64,000 nucleotides of DNA, taken from assembly GCA_933207985.1 (NCBI GenBank), contig OW240921.1:91178925-91242924 (forward strand), in the 5' to 3' direction. The DNA comes from Pelobates cultripes. Lineage: Eukaryota; Chordata; Amphibia; Anura; Pelobatidae. The notes below the pieces were generated by a model that searched no databases, was not told the DNA's origin, and worked only from the letters and a program-made list of their open reading frames with translations. Shown piece by piece: positions 31,825-41,219 of the stretch; position 1 is the first letter of the stretch, and each line of letters starts with the position of its first letter. The position numbers were made by a program, and so were the translations under genes.

Positions 31825-33373
31825 TCAGGAGGTAGCAAAGTTTTTACGGCTGGGTTTTACAGAGGGTTTCAGGATTCCGTTTCAAGAAAGGGCTGCGGGT
31901 GGGTTATGTAAAAACCTTCGGTCAGTGGGGGAACATCCGAGCATAGCTCGGGAAAAGTTATGTAAGGAAGTCCAATTAGGGAGGATGGCGGGACCATTCG
32001 CTTCCCCGCCGTTGGTTGGTTTGCGGGTGTCTCCACTTGGGGTAGTCCCCAAGAAGGAGGCGGGTAAATTTCGTATGATCCATCATTTGTCGTACCCACA
32101 AGGTACATCGGTTAATGATGATATCGATGAGGCCCTGTGTTCTGTTTCCTACACATCATTTGACAAGGCTGTCGAGTTGGTTAGGAGAGCGGGACAAGGG
32201 GCTCTAATGGCGAAATTGGATGTGGAGGCAGCTTTCCGGCTGCTTCCCATACACCCGGATTGTCATCACTTATTGGGGTGCTATTTCGATGGGGGGTATT
32301 TTGTGGACTTATGCTTGCCTATGGGTTGTTCCATCTCGTGTGCTTACTTCGAGAGGTTTAGCACCTTTTTGGAGTGGGTCGTACGACGGGAATCGGCTGG
32401 GGGTGCGGTGGTGCACTACCTGGACGATTTCTTATGCGTTGGCCCACCACGCACGGAGCGCTGTAGCCAGGTGTTGAGGACCTTCCAGTGGGTGGCGCAC
32501 ACATTTGGGGTGCCGTTAGCAGAGGACAAAACGGTGGGGCCCACTACGTGCCTCAGCTTCCTGGGTTTGGAGATCGACTCGGTACGGAGGGAGTGCAGGT
32601 TGCCCGGGGACAAATTACATGCCCTTCAGCGGCTAGTGGACACGGTTGGTAAGGCGAGGAAGGTCACCTTGCGTGAACTTCAATCGTTGATAGGGAGCCT
32701 GAATTTTGCGTGCCGAGTGATCCCTATGGGGAGGGTCTTTTGCAGACGATTGGCGCGGGCGACAAGCGGGGTGAGAAAACCGTCGCATTATATTAGGGTG
32801 TCAGTGGACATGAGAGAGGACTTGGAGGTATGGGCGAGGTTTTTGAGGGAGTTTAACGGGAAAGTGTTTTTTCGCGAGCCGTTGGGATCCTCCACGGCCG
32901 TGGGTTTGTTTACGGATGCATCAGGCAGCATCGGATTTGGGGCGTACCTAGCGGGTAAATGGTGCGCGGAGGGGTGGCCGGAGGCATGGAAAGCGAGCCC
33001 CTTGATTAGGAACTTGGCCTTTTTGGAGTTTTTCCCGGTTGTTGTGGCAGTGGCGTTATGGGGTCCGGAGTTAGCCAATAAGAGGGTGGTGTTCAATTCG
33101 GATAACATGGCAGTGGTGCAGGCTATCAACGGATTATCGGCTTCTTCATGGCCAGTGGTACGGTTGTTGAGGCAATTGGTTCTCTTGTGCATGTCTTTTA
33201 ATATTGTGTTTCGCGCTCGGCATATACCGGGGCTTACCAATGTTGTCGCTGATGCGCTGTCTCGCCTACAGTGGGAGCGTTTTCGGGAGGCGGCGCCGGA
33301 GGCGGAAGAAGAGGGTCAAGCCTGTCCGGCGGAGATGTGGGAGCTCGGGACGTCTTGCTTGGGGAGTACATAA
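31535..33373 (+). CDS. Reverse transcriptase-RNase H (Pol) of the Ngaro element
   Basis: 612 aa if the first Met is used. The RT core begins near residue 135 (EHPSIAREKLCKEVQLGRMA, VVPKKEAGKFRMIHHLSYP). Catalytic Asps are D229 in KLDVEAAFRLLPIHP and D297-D298 in HYLDDFLCVG; FLGLEID (343-349) is the following primer-grip motif. RNase H carries D461 (LFTDASGSIGFGAY), E498 (LAFLEFF), D523 (FNSDNMAVVQAING) and D573 (NVVADALSRL), a full D-E-D-D set. The first ~85 codons lie antiparallel to nothing but in-phase noise over the ORF1 zinc fingers, so the true product may start later (near LPWLKLYDNQ, 31800) by frameshift or splicing; GTAAG donors occur at 31711 and 31788. It copies element RNA into cDNA. 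No protease domain is seen, as usual for this group. Confidence 0.92.
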   Translation: MPPFSERPARAQVPCRQVRRKVSAGSIMRANASGVHLADLSTSAPVAGVITEFPGASEKVSRIWEEGLSAHHQLRLQLGASPVKVSAMLPWLKLYDNQEVAKFLRLGFTEGFRIPFQERAAGGLCKNLRSVGEHPSIAREKLCKEVQLGRMAGPFASPPLVGLRVSPLGVVPKKEAGKFRMIHHLSYPQGTSVNDDIDEALCSVSYTSFDKAVELVRRAGQGALMAKLDVEAAFRLLPIHPDCHHLLGCYFDGGYFVDLCLPMGCSISCAYFERFSTFLEWVVRRESAGGAVVHYLDDFLCVGPPRTERCSQVLRTFQWVAHTFGVPLAEDKTVGPTTCLSFLGLEIDSVRRECRLPGDKLHALQRLVDTVGKARKVTLRELQSLIGSLNFACRVIPMGRVFCRRLARATSGVRKPSHYIRVSVDMREDLEVWARFLREFNGKVFFREPLGSSTAVGLFTDASGSIGFGAYLAGKWCAEGWPEAWKASPLIRNLAFLEFFPVVVAVALWGPELANKRVVFNSDNMAVVQAINGLSASSWPVVRLLRQLVLLCMSFNIVFRARHIPGLTNVVADALSRLQWERFREAAPEAEEEGQACPAEMWELGTSCLGST

Positions 33374-34245
33374 AGAAGTCTCTGGCGCCTGGAACTTGGT
33401 TCTCCTATGTTAAGGTCTGGCAAGTGTGGGAAGACACGATGCAGCAGGTAGGGGTGATGGGCCCTGGGAGCAATCGGATGGACGTACTGTTATGGATCCT
33501 ATGTCGGTTGTTCGCAAAGCAAGCGTCGCCATCAATGGTTGATAGGTACATGTCCGCGTTGGCGTTTTTGTTTAAGTTTAATGGATGGGAGGATGTGACG
33601 AAGCATTTTATAGTGAGGCAAGCGGTTCGGGGATACAGGAAAGGTAAGAAGACGAAGGATACGAGAAGACCAGTCTCCTTCACAGTGTTACAGGGGTTAG
33701 TGAACAAACTACCTGAGATATGTTTTTCTGTGTTTGAAGTGGCGTTATTTACAGTGGCTTTTTCGTGGGCCTTTTTTGGGGCGTTTCGGATTGGTGAGTT
33801 GCTTAGTGCCAACAAGAAAGGGGTTGGTGGGCTTAGGTTGGAAGATGTGACGGTTAGTAGGGACAGGGTGTTGATCCACCTGATTCAATCAAAGACGGAT
33901 GTATTTGGTAAAGGTTCCATGGTCACGTTGTTTGGTTTACCAGGGTCGGGGTTGTGTCCGGTGGCAAGTGGGGCCGGGTTTTTGGAACTACGCCCGGTAG
34001 GGAGCGGTTGTTTCTTCATACATGCCGACGGCACGGCACTGTCGCGCTTCCAATTTGTGCGGGTTTTCCGTTTGGGATTGCAGAAGTTGGGTCTGGAGCC
34101 CATGCAGTTTGGAACACATTCATTCCGAATAGGCGCGGCGACCGAAGCGGCTCGCTTGGGGTTAGGGGATGAGCGGATTAGACGAATTGGGAGATGGGAA
34201 TCTCTCAGGTTTCGCTCTTATGTACGGCCAGATAGGCTGGTGTGA
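33271..34245 (+). CDS. Tyrosine recombinase (YR)
   Basis: 324 aa from the first Met; homology probably starts near residue 28 (DVLLGEYIKKSLAPGTWFSY), since the first part overlaps the end of Pol by 103 bp in another frame. An N-terminal SAM-like core-binding region (residues ~30-125) is followed by the catalytic domain with R173 in GAFRIGELLS, a likely K208 in QSKTD, H283 and R286 in THSFRIGAAT, W309 in GRW, and the nucleophile Y317 in RSYVRPDRL. That is the complete set for phosphotyrosine strand exchange. It should integrate the circular cDNA, probably at the B/A junction sequence TAATGTCA-TGAAACC. The decayed relative at 54970-55530 keeps fragments of the same protein. Confidence 0.93.
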   Translation: MGAFSGGGAGGGRRGSSLSGGDVGARDVLLGEYIKKSLAPGTWFSYVKVWQVWEDTMQQVGVMGPGSNRMDVLLWILCRLFAKQASPSMVDRYMSALAFLFKFNGWEDVTKHFIVRQAVRGYRKGKKTKDTRRPVSFTVLQGLVNKLPEICFSVFEVALFTVAFSWAFFGAFRIGELLSANKKGVGGLRLEDVTVSRDRVLIHLIQSKTDVFGKGSMVTLFGLPGSGLCPVASGAGFLELRPVGSGCFFIHADGTALSRFQFVRVFRLGLQKLGLEPMQFGTHSFRIGAATEAARLGLGDERIRRIGRWESLRFRSYVRPDRLV

Positions 34246-34906
34246 AGGGGTGGTTGATTGTGGGTATTTGGGATGTGCTGGTGATGTTTCCTCACTGTTA
34301 TGTTTTATTTTAGGTTGGACGGTGTGGATAATTGGCCATTCGTATATCCATTGGGCAAGGAGGAGGGCCGCAGTTAGAAGACACGGAACACAGCTGGGCT
34401 TTCCTGAGGATCGGGTGGCGTTATTCTGGTTCGGTTATCGGGGGTTTGACTGGCAGCACATTATTACGGTATTGTTTCGGAAGGTAGCGGAGGAGCCCTT
34501 GCCGAACGTGGTGGTAATTCACGGGGGGGGAAACGACTTGGGTCTGGTCCCCCAACGTGAACTGGTTAAGTGTATGAAGCAGGACGTTGACAGACTAAGG
34601 GGGCTTGTCCCTGGCGTGAAAGTGGTATGGTCGGAGATGGTACCTCGTTTATGCTGGAGATACGCCAGGGATGAGAAGGCAGTTTCTCGATGTCGGGGTA
34701 AAGTGAACAGAACCATGGCGGTGTTCATTCGAAGGTTAGGAGGCGTGGTGGTGAGGCATCGGGAGTTGGAGGAGAGATTACCGGGTTACTTTCGTGATGA
34801 CGGGGTGCACTTATCGGATGTTGGTTATGACCTTTTTAATTTAGGTTTGCAAGACGGGATAGCGCAAGCCCTGTTTCTGTGTGGTGGGGGTCGCACATGT
34901 CCTTAA
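34169..34906 (+). CDS. SGNH/GDSL-like hydrolase ORF
   Basis: 245 aa, overlapping the recombinase by 77 bp in another frame. Block I is IIGHSYIHW with the putative nucleophile S58, block III is IHGGGNDLG with N122, and block V is DDGVHLSDVGYDLF with D211 and H214; a G-rich FGYRG (88-92) stands for block II. This is the SGNH esterase/lipase fold signature, and such ORFs are known in vertebrate Ngaro elements. The first ~48 residues do not look conserved, and a pyrimidine-rich TTTTATTTTAG just before GWTVWIIGHSY (acceptor at 34313) suggests that the domain is normally spliced on from an upstream exon. Substrate and role are unknown; catalytic residues are intact. Confidence 0.85.
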   Translation: MSGLDELGDGNLSGFALMYGQIGWCEGVVDCGYLGCAGDVSSLLCFILGWTVWIIGHSYIHWARRRAAVRRHGTQLGFPEDRVALFWFGYRGFDWQHIITVLFRKVAEEPLPNVVVIHGGGNDLGLVPQRELVKCMKQDVDRLRGLVPGVKVVWSEMVPRLCWRYARDEKAVSRCRGKVNRTMAVFIRRLGGVVVRHRELEERLPGYFRDDGVHLSDVGYDLFNLGLQDGIAQALFLCGGGRTCP

Positions 34907-35171
34907 GGGGTCAAGGCAAGTGCTGTGGCGGAAAAGGTCTTGGTTAAACTGGAATTTTGGTGGGTTAAGAAATTGGTAGGCCAAGGTCTAGGCTGGAGTA
35001 GGCCGGAAGTCAAAAGTATGGAGGTAGGTTCGAGCCCGTCGGTGGCTACGAACCAAGGGGTGTAGGGGTGTCTGGGTACACCCCTGCAGTTAGACAAATG
35101 GAGGTGGGGCCTCTTGGTAGGCCGTTGAGTTACGTGTATGTATTATTGGTTATGCTAATGTTTGTTTTGGT

Positions 35172-35238
35172 AGGGTCATTGTCGGGGGTATGATATAGGA
35201 AGAGAGCCTAACGAAGGAGTACTGTTGACAATGACCCT
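35172..35238. promoter_or_regulatory. 12-bp inverted repeat in B (candidate recombinase or RNA element)
   Basis: AGGGTCATTGTC (35172-35183) is perfectly inverted at 35227-35238, with a 43-bp spacer. The same pair lies in B2. It could bind the recombinase or fold in the RNA; the function is inferred only from its perfection. Confidence 0.45.
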
Positions 35239-35268
35239 AAATTGTTAATTTATATATTGATATTAATT

Positions 35269-35274
35269 AATAAA
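35269..35274 (+). terminator. Polyadenylation signal AATAAA in B1
   Basis: AATAAA sits downstream of all four genes; a second copy is in B2 at 35944-35949. Read-through from B1 to B2 would be needed to make a genome-length RNA with the terminal redundancy that split repeats require. Confidence 0.55.
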
Positions 35275-35368
35275 GCTGTGGACTTTATACTCCAACAGAA
35301 TTTTCTGTGTCTGCGTGTTATTAAAGTATGGTTGGCACATGCCGAATAACGACTGTGCAATAATGTCA

Positions 35369-35551
35369 TGAAACCACGGAGCAACGCAGGGAGGAGTGGG
35401 CCTTGACAGAGCCAGGAGTAGGCAGGGTGAAGTTCAGGTCAAGAGGCTGTCCTGTGATTGTGCTGGGGGGCGTGGGTTAGAAGGGAAGGTTAAATAGCGG
35501 CCATTTTAGGGTAAGTCATTCTAACTTGAGCCTTTCTTACCTGTAAATTGT
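35369..35551 (+). repeat. Ngaro split repeat A2
   Basis: It matches A1 with a few substitutions (for example GCGCATCGC against GAGCAACGC). It follows B1 without a gap; TAATGTCA-TGAAACC marks the presumed circle junction. A 53-bp unique spacer then leads to B2. Confidence 0.92.
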
Positions 35552-35604
35552 CCCTCCCACCCACCCTATGAGTTAGTAGTAGTTCCCGTTTGGTCACAGC
35601 GGCG

Positions 35605-36043
35605 GGAAAAGGTCTTGGTTAAACTGGAATTTTGGTGGGTTAAGAAATTGGTAGGCCAAGGTCTAGGCTGGAGTAGGCCGGAAGTCAAAAGTATGGAGGT
35701 AGGTTCGAGCCCGTCGGTGGCTACGAACCAAGGGGTGTAGGGGTGTCTGGGTACACCCCTGCAGTTAGACAAATGGAGGTGGGGCCTCTTGGTAGGCCGT
35801 TGAGTTACGTGTATGTATTATTGGTTATGCTAATGTTTGTTTTGGTAGGGTCATTGTCGGGGGTATGATATAGGAAGAGAGCCTAACGAAGGAGTACTGT
35901 TGACAATGACCCTAAATTGTTAATTTATATATTGATATTAATTAATAAAGCTGTGGACTTTATACTCCAACAGAATTTTCTGTGTCTGCGTGTTATTAAA
36001 GTATGGTTGGCACATGCCGAATAACGACTGTGCAATAATGTCA
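35605..36043 (+). repeat. Ngaro split repeat B2 (3' end of element)
   Basis: It ends CAATAATGTCA, after which host DNA begins. No mismatch with B1 is seen on direct reading. Confidence 0.92.
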
Positions 36044-36785
36044 AGAAAATGAGTGTTAGAATCTGTAGAAAAATAAATAAAAATTTTAAAACTTAACCTT
36101 TATTGGTTTATAATTAAAATGTTCACTTTGATATATATATCAAAATCTTCACCAATATATAAAATCACCAACTATGGTTGTTTAGATGTAAAATAGCAAC
36201 TAGGATCGTTAGAAGAGTGAAGTCTTGTGTTAACCCTTCGCTTTTAAGCATTTCTGTTTGAGTATTAACCCTTCTATTGCTATTTAGTTAATAAGATGTA
36301 ATAAAAATAAATTTGCAGCCAAGGATTGCTGATTTGATAGAAGAAAAGTTAACCTTTAGTTAGCTGTCTCTTAAAATATAATTGAGTTATACATAACAAG
36401 CTCGATCATCATTTTTGTTCAATTTAATAAAGAACTTTGCTACTGTTATGAATTTGTGAATCCGATAAGGCTCCAGTACCAGTAGCTGGAACTATATTTA
36501 CTATAGCCTCCAATGATAGAGAGTATGGGCAAGAGTAAGTTGCCACGAATATTGATAGCTCATATTTAGCTCATCCAAATGTGAGTGGACTGTACATAGC
36601 CATAAATCACCTGTCTTTAAGATAATATTTACTGTATTGCACTATTATTTTTTATCTTAATTCTTTTCCGAGGTTACGATTATTTGGAATATTCAAGGAT
36701 ACATGTATGTATTTTCCACATATATAAACTACTAGGCGCGGTATACGCTCTTTTTTCTGTTTTTCTATCGCTTACCTGTTAGGGA
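36044..36785. other. No gene seen; right flank of the Ngaro element
   Basis: AT-rich, no ORF, no repeat ends noticed. Confidence 0.55.
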
Positions 36786-36789
36786 TGAA

Positions 36790-37440
36790 GCCCACCTGGT
36801 CTGGGCCCACCACGTGCAGTAGAAAAGGTTTCAGTCTAGCCAGTAGAATCTGGCAAATAGTTTTAAATCACAATTAAGGAGTGATATGGGCCTATAGCTC
36901 AACACTGCTCCACGTTCTTGCTCTCTTTTGCAAGTATAGTTATGTTTGTGAAAAGTGCTTGAGTGGGGCATGGTGCCCGTCAGTGATAGAGTTAAAAGCT
37001 GAAATGAAGTGTGGATACAGTGTAGAATGTTTGTTATAGGATAGGGGTAGACCGTCTGGTCATCTCCCAGTTTTCGAGGTATTAACTGCTGATGTGAGTT
37101 CCTCTGGTGTGATAGGGGCCTCTAGCTATTCCATTGTCTCTGAATGGATGTGTTTCTTTGAGAACTTAGTCAGGTAGTCATGTATGTGACTAGGTGTTTG
37201 TTCGGTGCTGGTGTGGTGAGTGAATGCTATCTGCTGTTGGGACTGCTGTCTCTATTTTGTATGGCATGTAGCAGATTATATTGTCTGCATCTCTTATTTC
37301 GGCCAGGTGTGTCCTAGAGCACTTCTTATTAGTCATGCGATTAAGAGGTCTGCCGCACTTGTCTCCTTCCTTATAGAAGAAGGATTTGATATGAAGCAAC
37401 GACCTACCTAGCTGGCCTGGAGAAGTCAGGCTAAGCCGCT
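36790..37440 (-). pseudogene. Fragment of a second L1 lineage ORF2 (linker to RT motif 2)
   Basis: The minus strand reads KEGDKCGRPLNRMTNKKCSR then HLAEIRDADN, the lysine-rich linker before the RT. After several frame changes come SYRPISLLNCDLKLFAR and GPDQVGFIPNR, RT fingers motifs. The sequence is more distant from the L1 at 2305-11370 than a sister copy would be. Neither the endonuclease nor the catalytic palm is present, so it is an internal fragment, cut at both ends. Confidence 0.65.
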
Positions 37441-38984
37441 TTGCAACTATGTCAACATGGTGCTGACAATAATTTTTTGATGGTGATTAAAAATTCTGCA
37501 CAAGTATTTTGGCTAATTCCACATTTACTCTATTTTGAATTTTTCTTCTTTTATATGTGTTTTTCTCCCTCAACTTTTTTCCAAATAAAGCTGATCGTTA
37601 CCACAAAAAAGCTTTGACAAGAATGACAAACTAACTCACCTACACACAAATATATTAAATAATTACACTTCTGTGATGGTACCCATTTAGGCAAAATGTT
37701 CAACAATACGCATTGTAAATAGAAAACCAAGTTGCCAAAACTTAGATTAATATAGCCAGGTTTTCGTTCTGTCTTTCTGCTTCCCTACAACACTTGACAA
37801 TATTAATCAGAGCGAGGGTGGATATGCATTTAGAAGGAGGTATGTCATTTGAGTTAATTCTGAAGCACAATTGATCCCCAATCAGTTCTGCGTATGCATA
37901 GAGTCCTGTACTATATATGTTTGGGGATAGCTCCAATAAAACTTTTGCAAACAAACTTTTTTTTTTCTTGATTCCAATTGATATACTGTAGGAATAAGCA
38001 AAGGACACAACATGGTCGACCAATTGGGAGAATCATGACAAATCTACGACTGTTGGTGTATATGGCATACACAACTCAATGTTAGTGAATACAGTCTGTA
38101 CAGTGCTTTGTTGGGCAATCAGCACCTCTACAACCAACTCTTCTAAGTCTACTGCTACCGCCAACATCAAACATCCACGTCACGTCTATGAATGATTGGA
38201 GTTGTAATCCTGCCGCTGCTGTAAAAATTCACATTTAAAAAATAAAAAATATAGAAATATTTAAAAAAACTAGCCTGGGATAAGAATGTTATGAAACCGT
38301 GTTCATGATGAAACAAAAGCTCCCAGACTATCTATGTTTATTGATCTCCTGTGTATTTTCTTAAAACAATATGGTTACCGCAGCCATTATTTGATCATGT
38401 CAGTCACACAAACGCAGGCAGAAGCGAGCAGACATACGCTGAAAGGTTCTGAAATTTTTCACAGCCTGACATGTAAATCATGGGGGAAATCATTTTTCCA
38501 CACTAAATCACTCTTGTGTGTAAATGTTTTATTGTTTGTCTGTTGAGGTGTGAATGAAGTAATGGGCCCTCTCATTCACTTCATTTGTCTCCATGGCTGA
38601 CAACTTAGCTTAGACACTTTATGCTGCTCTGTATAAACTCTGTCATTTTGCCATCTGCAAACAGGCAGCTTCCTCTGGGAAACCTACTGAGAAACATCTA
38701 CTGCTTTTGAGATCTCTTCGAATAGTAATGCCCTTTTCTCTAATAAATTAACTCAATAAAGAGGCATGGTCAGAATTGTGCGGGCCTAGAACATATTTAA
38801 ATTCTAGGCCTGCATCATCTTTGCTGTTTATTCCAGAAATATTTTTTAGATAATAACCATTTTTTCATCCTTCCTCTATGTACCTGGGCCTTTGTTCCAT
38901 TTTCCTCCACTCCTTTTTATTTTAGCTGCTCCATTACACGAGTATTCTCAATATGTCCATACTGTGTTCTGCATTATATCTACT
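37441..38984. other. No supported gene
   Basis: A minus-strand frame at 37742-38023 (93 codons, e.g. LFAKVLLELSPNIYSTGLYA) has unusually protein-like composition, but I cannot match it to a family and see no splice or start context. The rest is AT-rich unique sequence. Confidence 0.45.
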
Positions 38985-39145
38985 AGTTATTAATATTGGT
39001 ATTTATATAGTGCCAACTTATTCCGCAGCGTTTACAATATTCTGAATGGAGGGAGATTTAACAATAAATTAAACATTTACAAAATGATACAGGAACAATA
39101 GGTAGACGAGGACCCTGCTCAAACGAGCTTAGAGTCTAGAGGTTT
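38985..39145. repeat. Dispersed repeat, 'tatagtgccaacttattccg' type
   Basis: Contains TTTATATAGTGCCAACTTAT and GAGGACCCTGCTCAAACGAG; a related piece lies at 62490-62720 (TTATAAAGCGCCAACAAATT). Probably a LINE 3' end or SINE. Confidence 0.55.
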
Positions 39146-40028
39146 CTTCATTATCGTTCTTGTCATCATCTTTGTCTCTGAATTGCTTTGTGTTAGACTA
39201 TGATTTTATGCTCCTTATGGTGCTCCATCCAATGCCCTCTCTTTACCTTATAATTTAACAATCTTTACATGATGAGGTCAGTTCTAACTTTATGGGTTAA
39301 ACTAAGGCTATAACACATGGCATGAGAATGAGAGCCTTCTAAAAGCCCCCTCGTAGATCCCTTACTGAAGTGTCAGCTAGTCTTTTGATTGTGGTCACGA
39401 CCTTATAACTACTAGAAAAGTTTGAAATATATTTTGTGGAATGCTCTGCCAGTTTGGAATTTAAAGAGTTAAACTAGATTGCTCTGCTATTTTTCTAGCA
39501 ATCCTTTACCTAAGTATATTTAGTGAAAGTCACCAGTAACAGTGAAGCTATTTCTGTAATATTGTATGCACACTGAATCTAAATATCCTGGCGAAGGTCG
39601 AGAGTTAGGGTCAAGTCGGGTTAGCCATACTCTGCGTCACTTTTTTGTTTCACCTTCAGTGATGTTTATACAGGCTGAAGTATGAAATTGTGCAGGTATG
39701 GGGCGGAAAAAGCCATCAATAAAATATGCGACAGTACGTGTTTCAATTTGGATTTTTAGGTTCTTGGAGAGTCTGTATAAAAGGACTCTATTGTTAAATA
39801 TGAAAAAAAAAAATCACAATTTTTTTTTTATATTTTAAGCTGAGCTAATTGTAATTGTATAAATAGTATTAGGTAGTTGGAAGCAAGATTTTTTTTGCGT
39901 GTCACTTTAAATGTTAAAGTCATCTTAGTAAATGTAATAGTTGTGTTCATTTATTAGCCTGCTAGTGCTGAGAGCCTGATTTCACTAGCTTTTTAAAAAA
40001 TGACCCACAAATCAGTTGCCTAAAGCAG
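39146..40028. other. No gene seen
   Basis: No long ORF or recognised repeat. Confidence 0.5.
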
Positions 40029-41219
40029 CTTTTCCCAATTGGTGTTCCGCGGAACCCTAGAACAAAATTGGAGTTCCACTGGGATTTGACCATCTGGTAA
40101 CCCTAAAGGCCACCTGATGGGCATTGCTGCAGAGGGTCCCGGTTAGCGCCGTGGCCAATCATTTTGCGCGACTGGGTCTCCATAGAATGGGAAGCTGGGA
40201 GGAAGTGACGGACAGTCGTTTCCTCCCAGCTTCAAATAGAAAATGCCGCGCTGGAGCTGCAGCTCCCGCCACACACAACAGCCTCAGCCAGCAAGTTACA
40301 ACAGGTATGCTTACAGGATGTGACTGCAAATATAAAAAATGACATGTGTGTGTGTGTGTCTGAGTGTGTGTGTGTGTGTGTCTGAGTGTATGCACCAGTG
40401 TGTGTATCTGAGTGTCAGTGTGAGTATCTTTCAGTGTGTGTGTGTGTATAGGTATGTGTTTGTATGTGCCAGTGTGTGTGTGTGTGTATCTAGCAGTGCG
40501 TGTGTGTATGTGCCTGTGTGTCCCAGTGTGTATGTGTCACTGTGTGTATCTGAGTGTATGTATATGTGTATGTGCCAGTGTGTGTATCTGTGGGTCACTG
40601 TGTGTATCTGAGTGTCAGTGTATGTATCTTTCACTGTGTCGGTGTGCATTTATCTGTGTGTATGTGCTAGTGTGTGTATTTGTGTGTCAGTGTGTGTGCC
40701 TGTATGTACCTGTGTGTGTGCCAGTGTGCCAGTGTGTAGCTTTGTGTCAGTGTGTATGTGTTAGTGTGTGCAGGGCCGGATTAACATAGGGGCTGATGGA
40801 GCTGCAGCTCCAGGCCCAGGCCCATGGAATAGGCCCATTGATTTATTTAAAAAAAAAAAAAAAACTTTTTTTTACATTTTTCTCACACACCACTCTTAGG
40901 GATTCCACCTGGCTTTTATTTTATTGGCACAGCCAGTATTTGAGGCTGCCTGGTTGGTGCCAATATTACAGTGATACTGGCAATACAAATGCTGGTATTT
41001 TTCTCAGTATAAACAAGAGATTACTATGCAATACCAGCACTGGCCAGTAGGGGTCACTGTGTGTGGAGAAAGGCAGGGATAGGAAGTTCCAGCATATCCC
41101 TCCCTGCCTATCTATACTCACTGATCTGCAGGGGTGCATCTACAGAGAGTCCAGACAGCAACTCCCACCCTGCAGAGACAGCCTACAGCTCAGGGAAGTA
41201 AGGGATGGGGGGAAAGGCT

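Larger units (their letters stand above)
34930..35368 (+). repeat. Ngaro split repeat B1
   Basis: 439 bp, identical by eye to 35605-36043. It holds an AATAAA signal (35269-35274), a hairpin AGGGGTGT/ACACCCCT (near 35056-35077), GGTTCG/CGAACC flanking a tRNA B-box-like GGTTCGAGCCC (near 35027), and a 12-bp inverted repeat AGGGTCATTGTC/GACAATGACCCT. Confidence 0.92.
29324..36043 (+). mobile_element. Ngaro-type (DIRS-group) tyrosine-recombinase retrotransposon, near intact
   Basis: Four overlapping genes (Gag-like, RT-RNase H, tyrosine recombinase, SGNH hydrolase) sit between split direct repeats: A1 29324-29505, B1 34930-35368, A2 35369-35551, B2 35605-36043. The A1 ... B1-A2-B2 order is the diagnostic layout of Ngaro elements, in which the recombinase joins a circular cDNA instead of an integrase acting on LTRs. 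B1 and B2 look identical over 439 bp and A1/A2 differ at only a few positions. All catalytic residues that I can name are present. It is 6.72 kb with no 5-bp or longer target duplication. Confidence 0.92.

Noticed and set aside
35019..35045. GGTTCGAGCCC in the B repeat as a sign of a tRNA gene
   Set aside because: Only a B-box-like word within a small hairpin; no A box or cloverleaf around it.
37742..38023. Minus-strand 93-codon frame with protein-like composition
   Set aside because: No family match from memory, no splice signals, and an AT-rich neighbourhood. A translated database search would settle it; a hit to a vertebrate exon would overturn this rejection.
40339..40789. Long plus-strand open frames rich in C, V and S (also 44749-45224, 49848-50333, 43384-43674)
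   Set aside because: They are translations of (TG)n/(CA)n tracts, open in several frames on both strands at once; no start context or motif.
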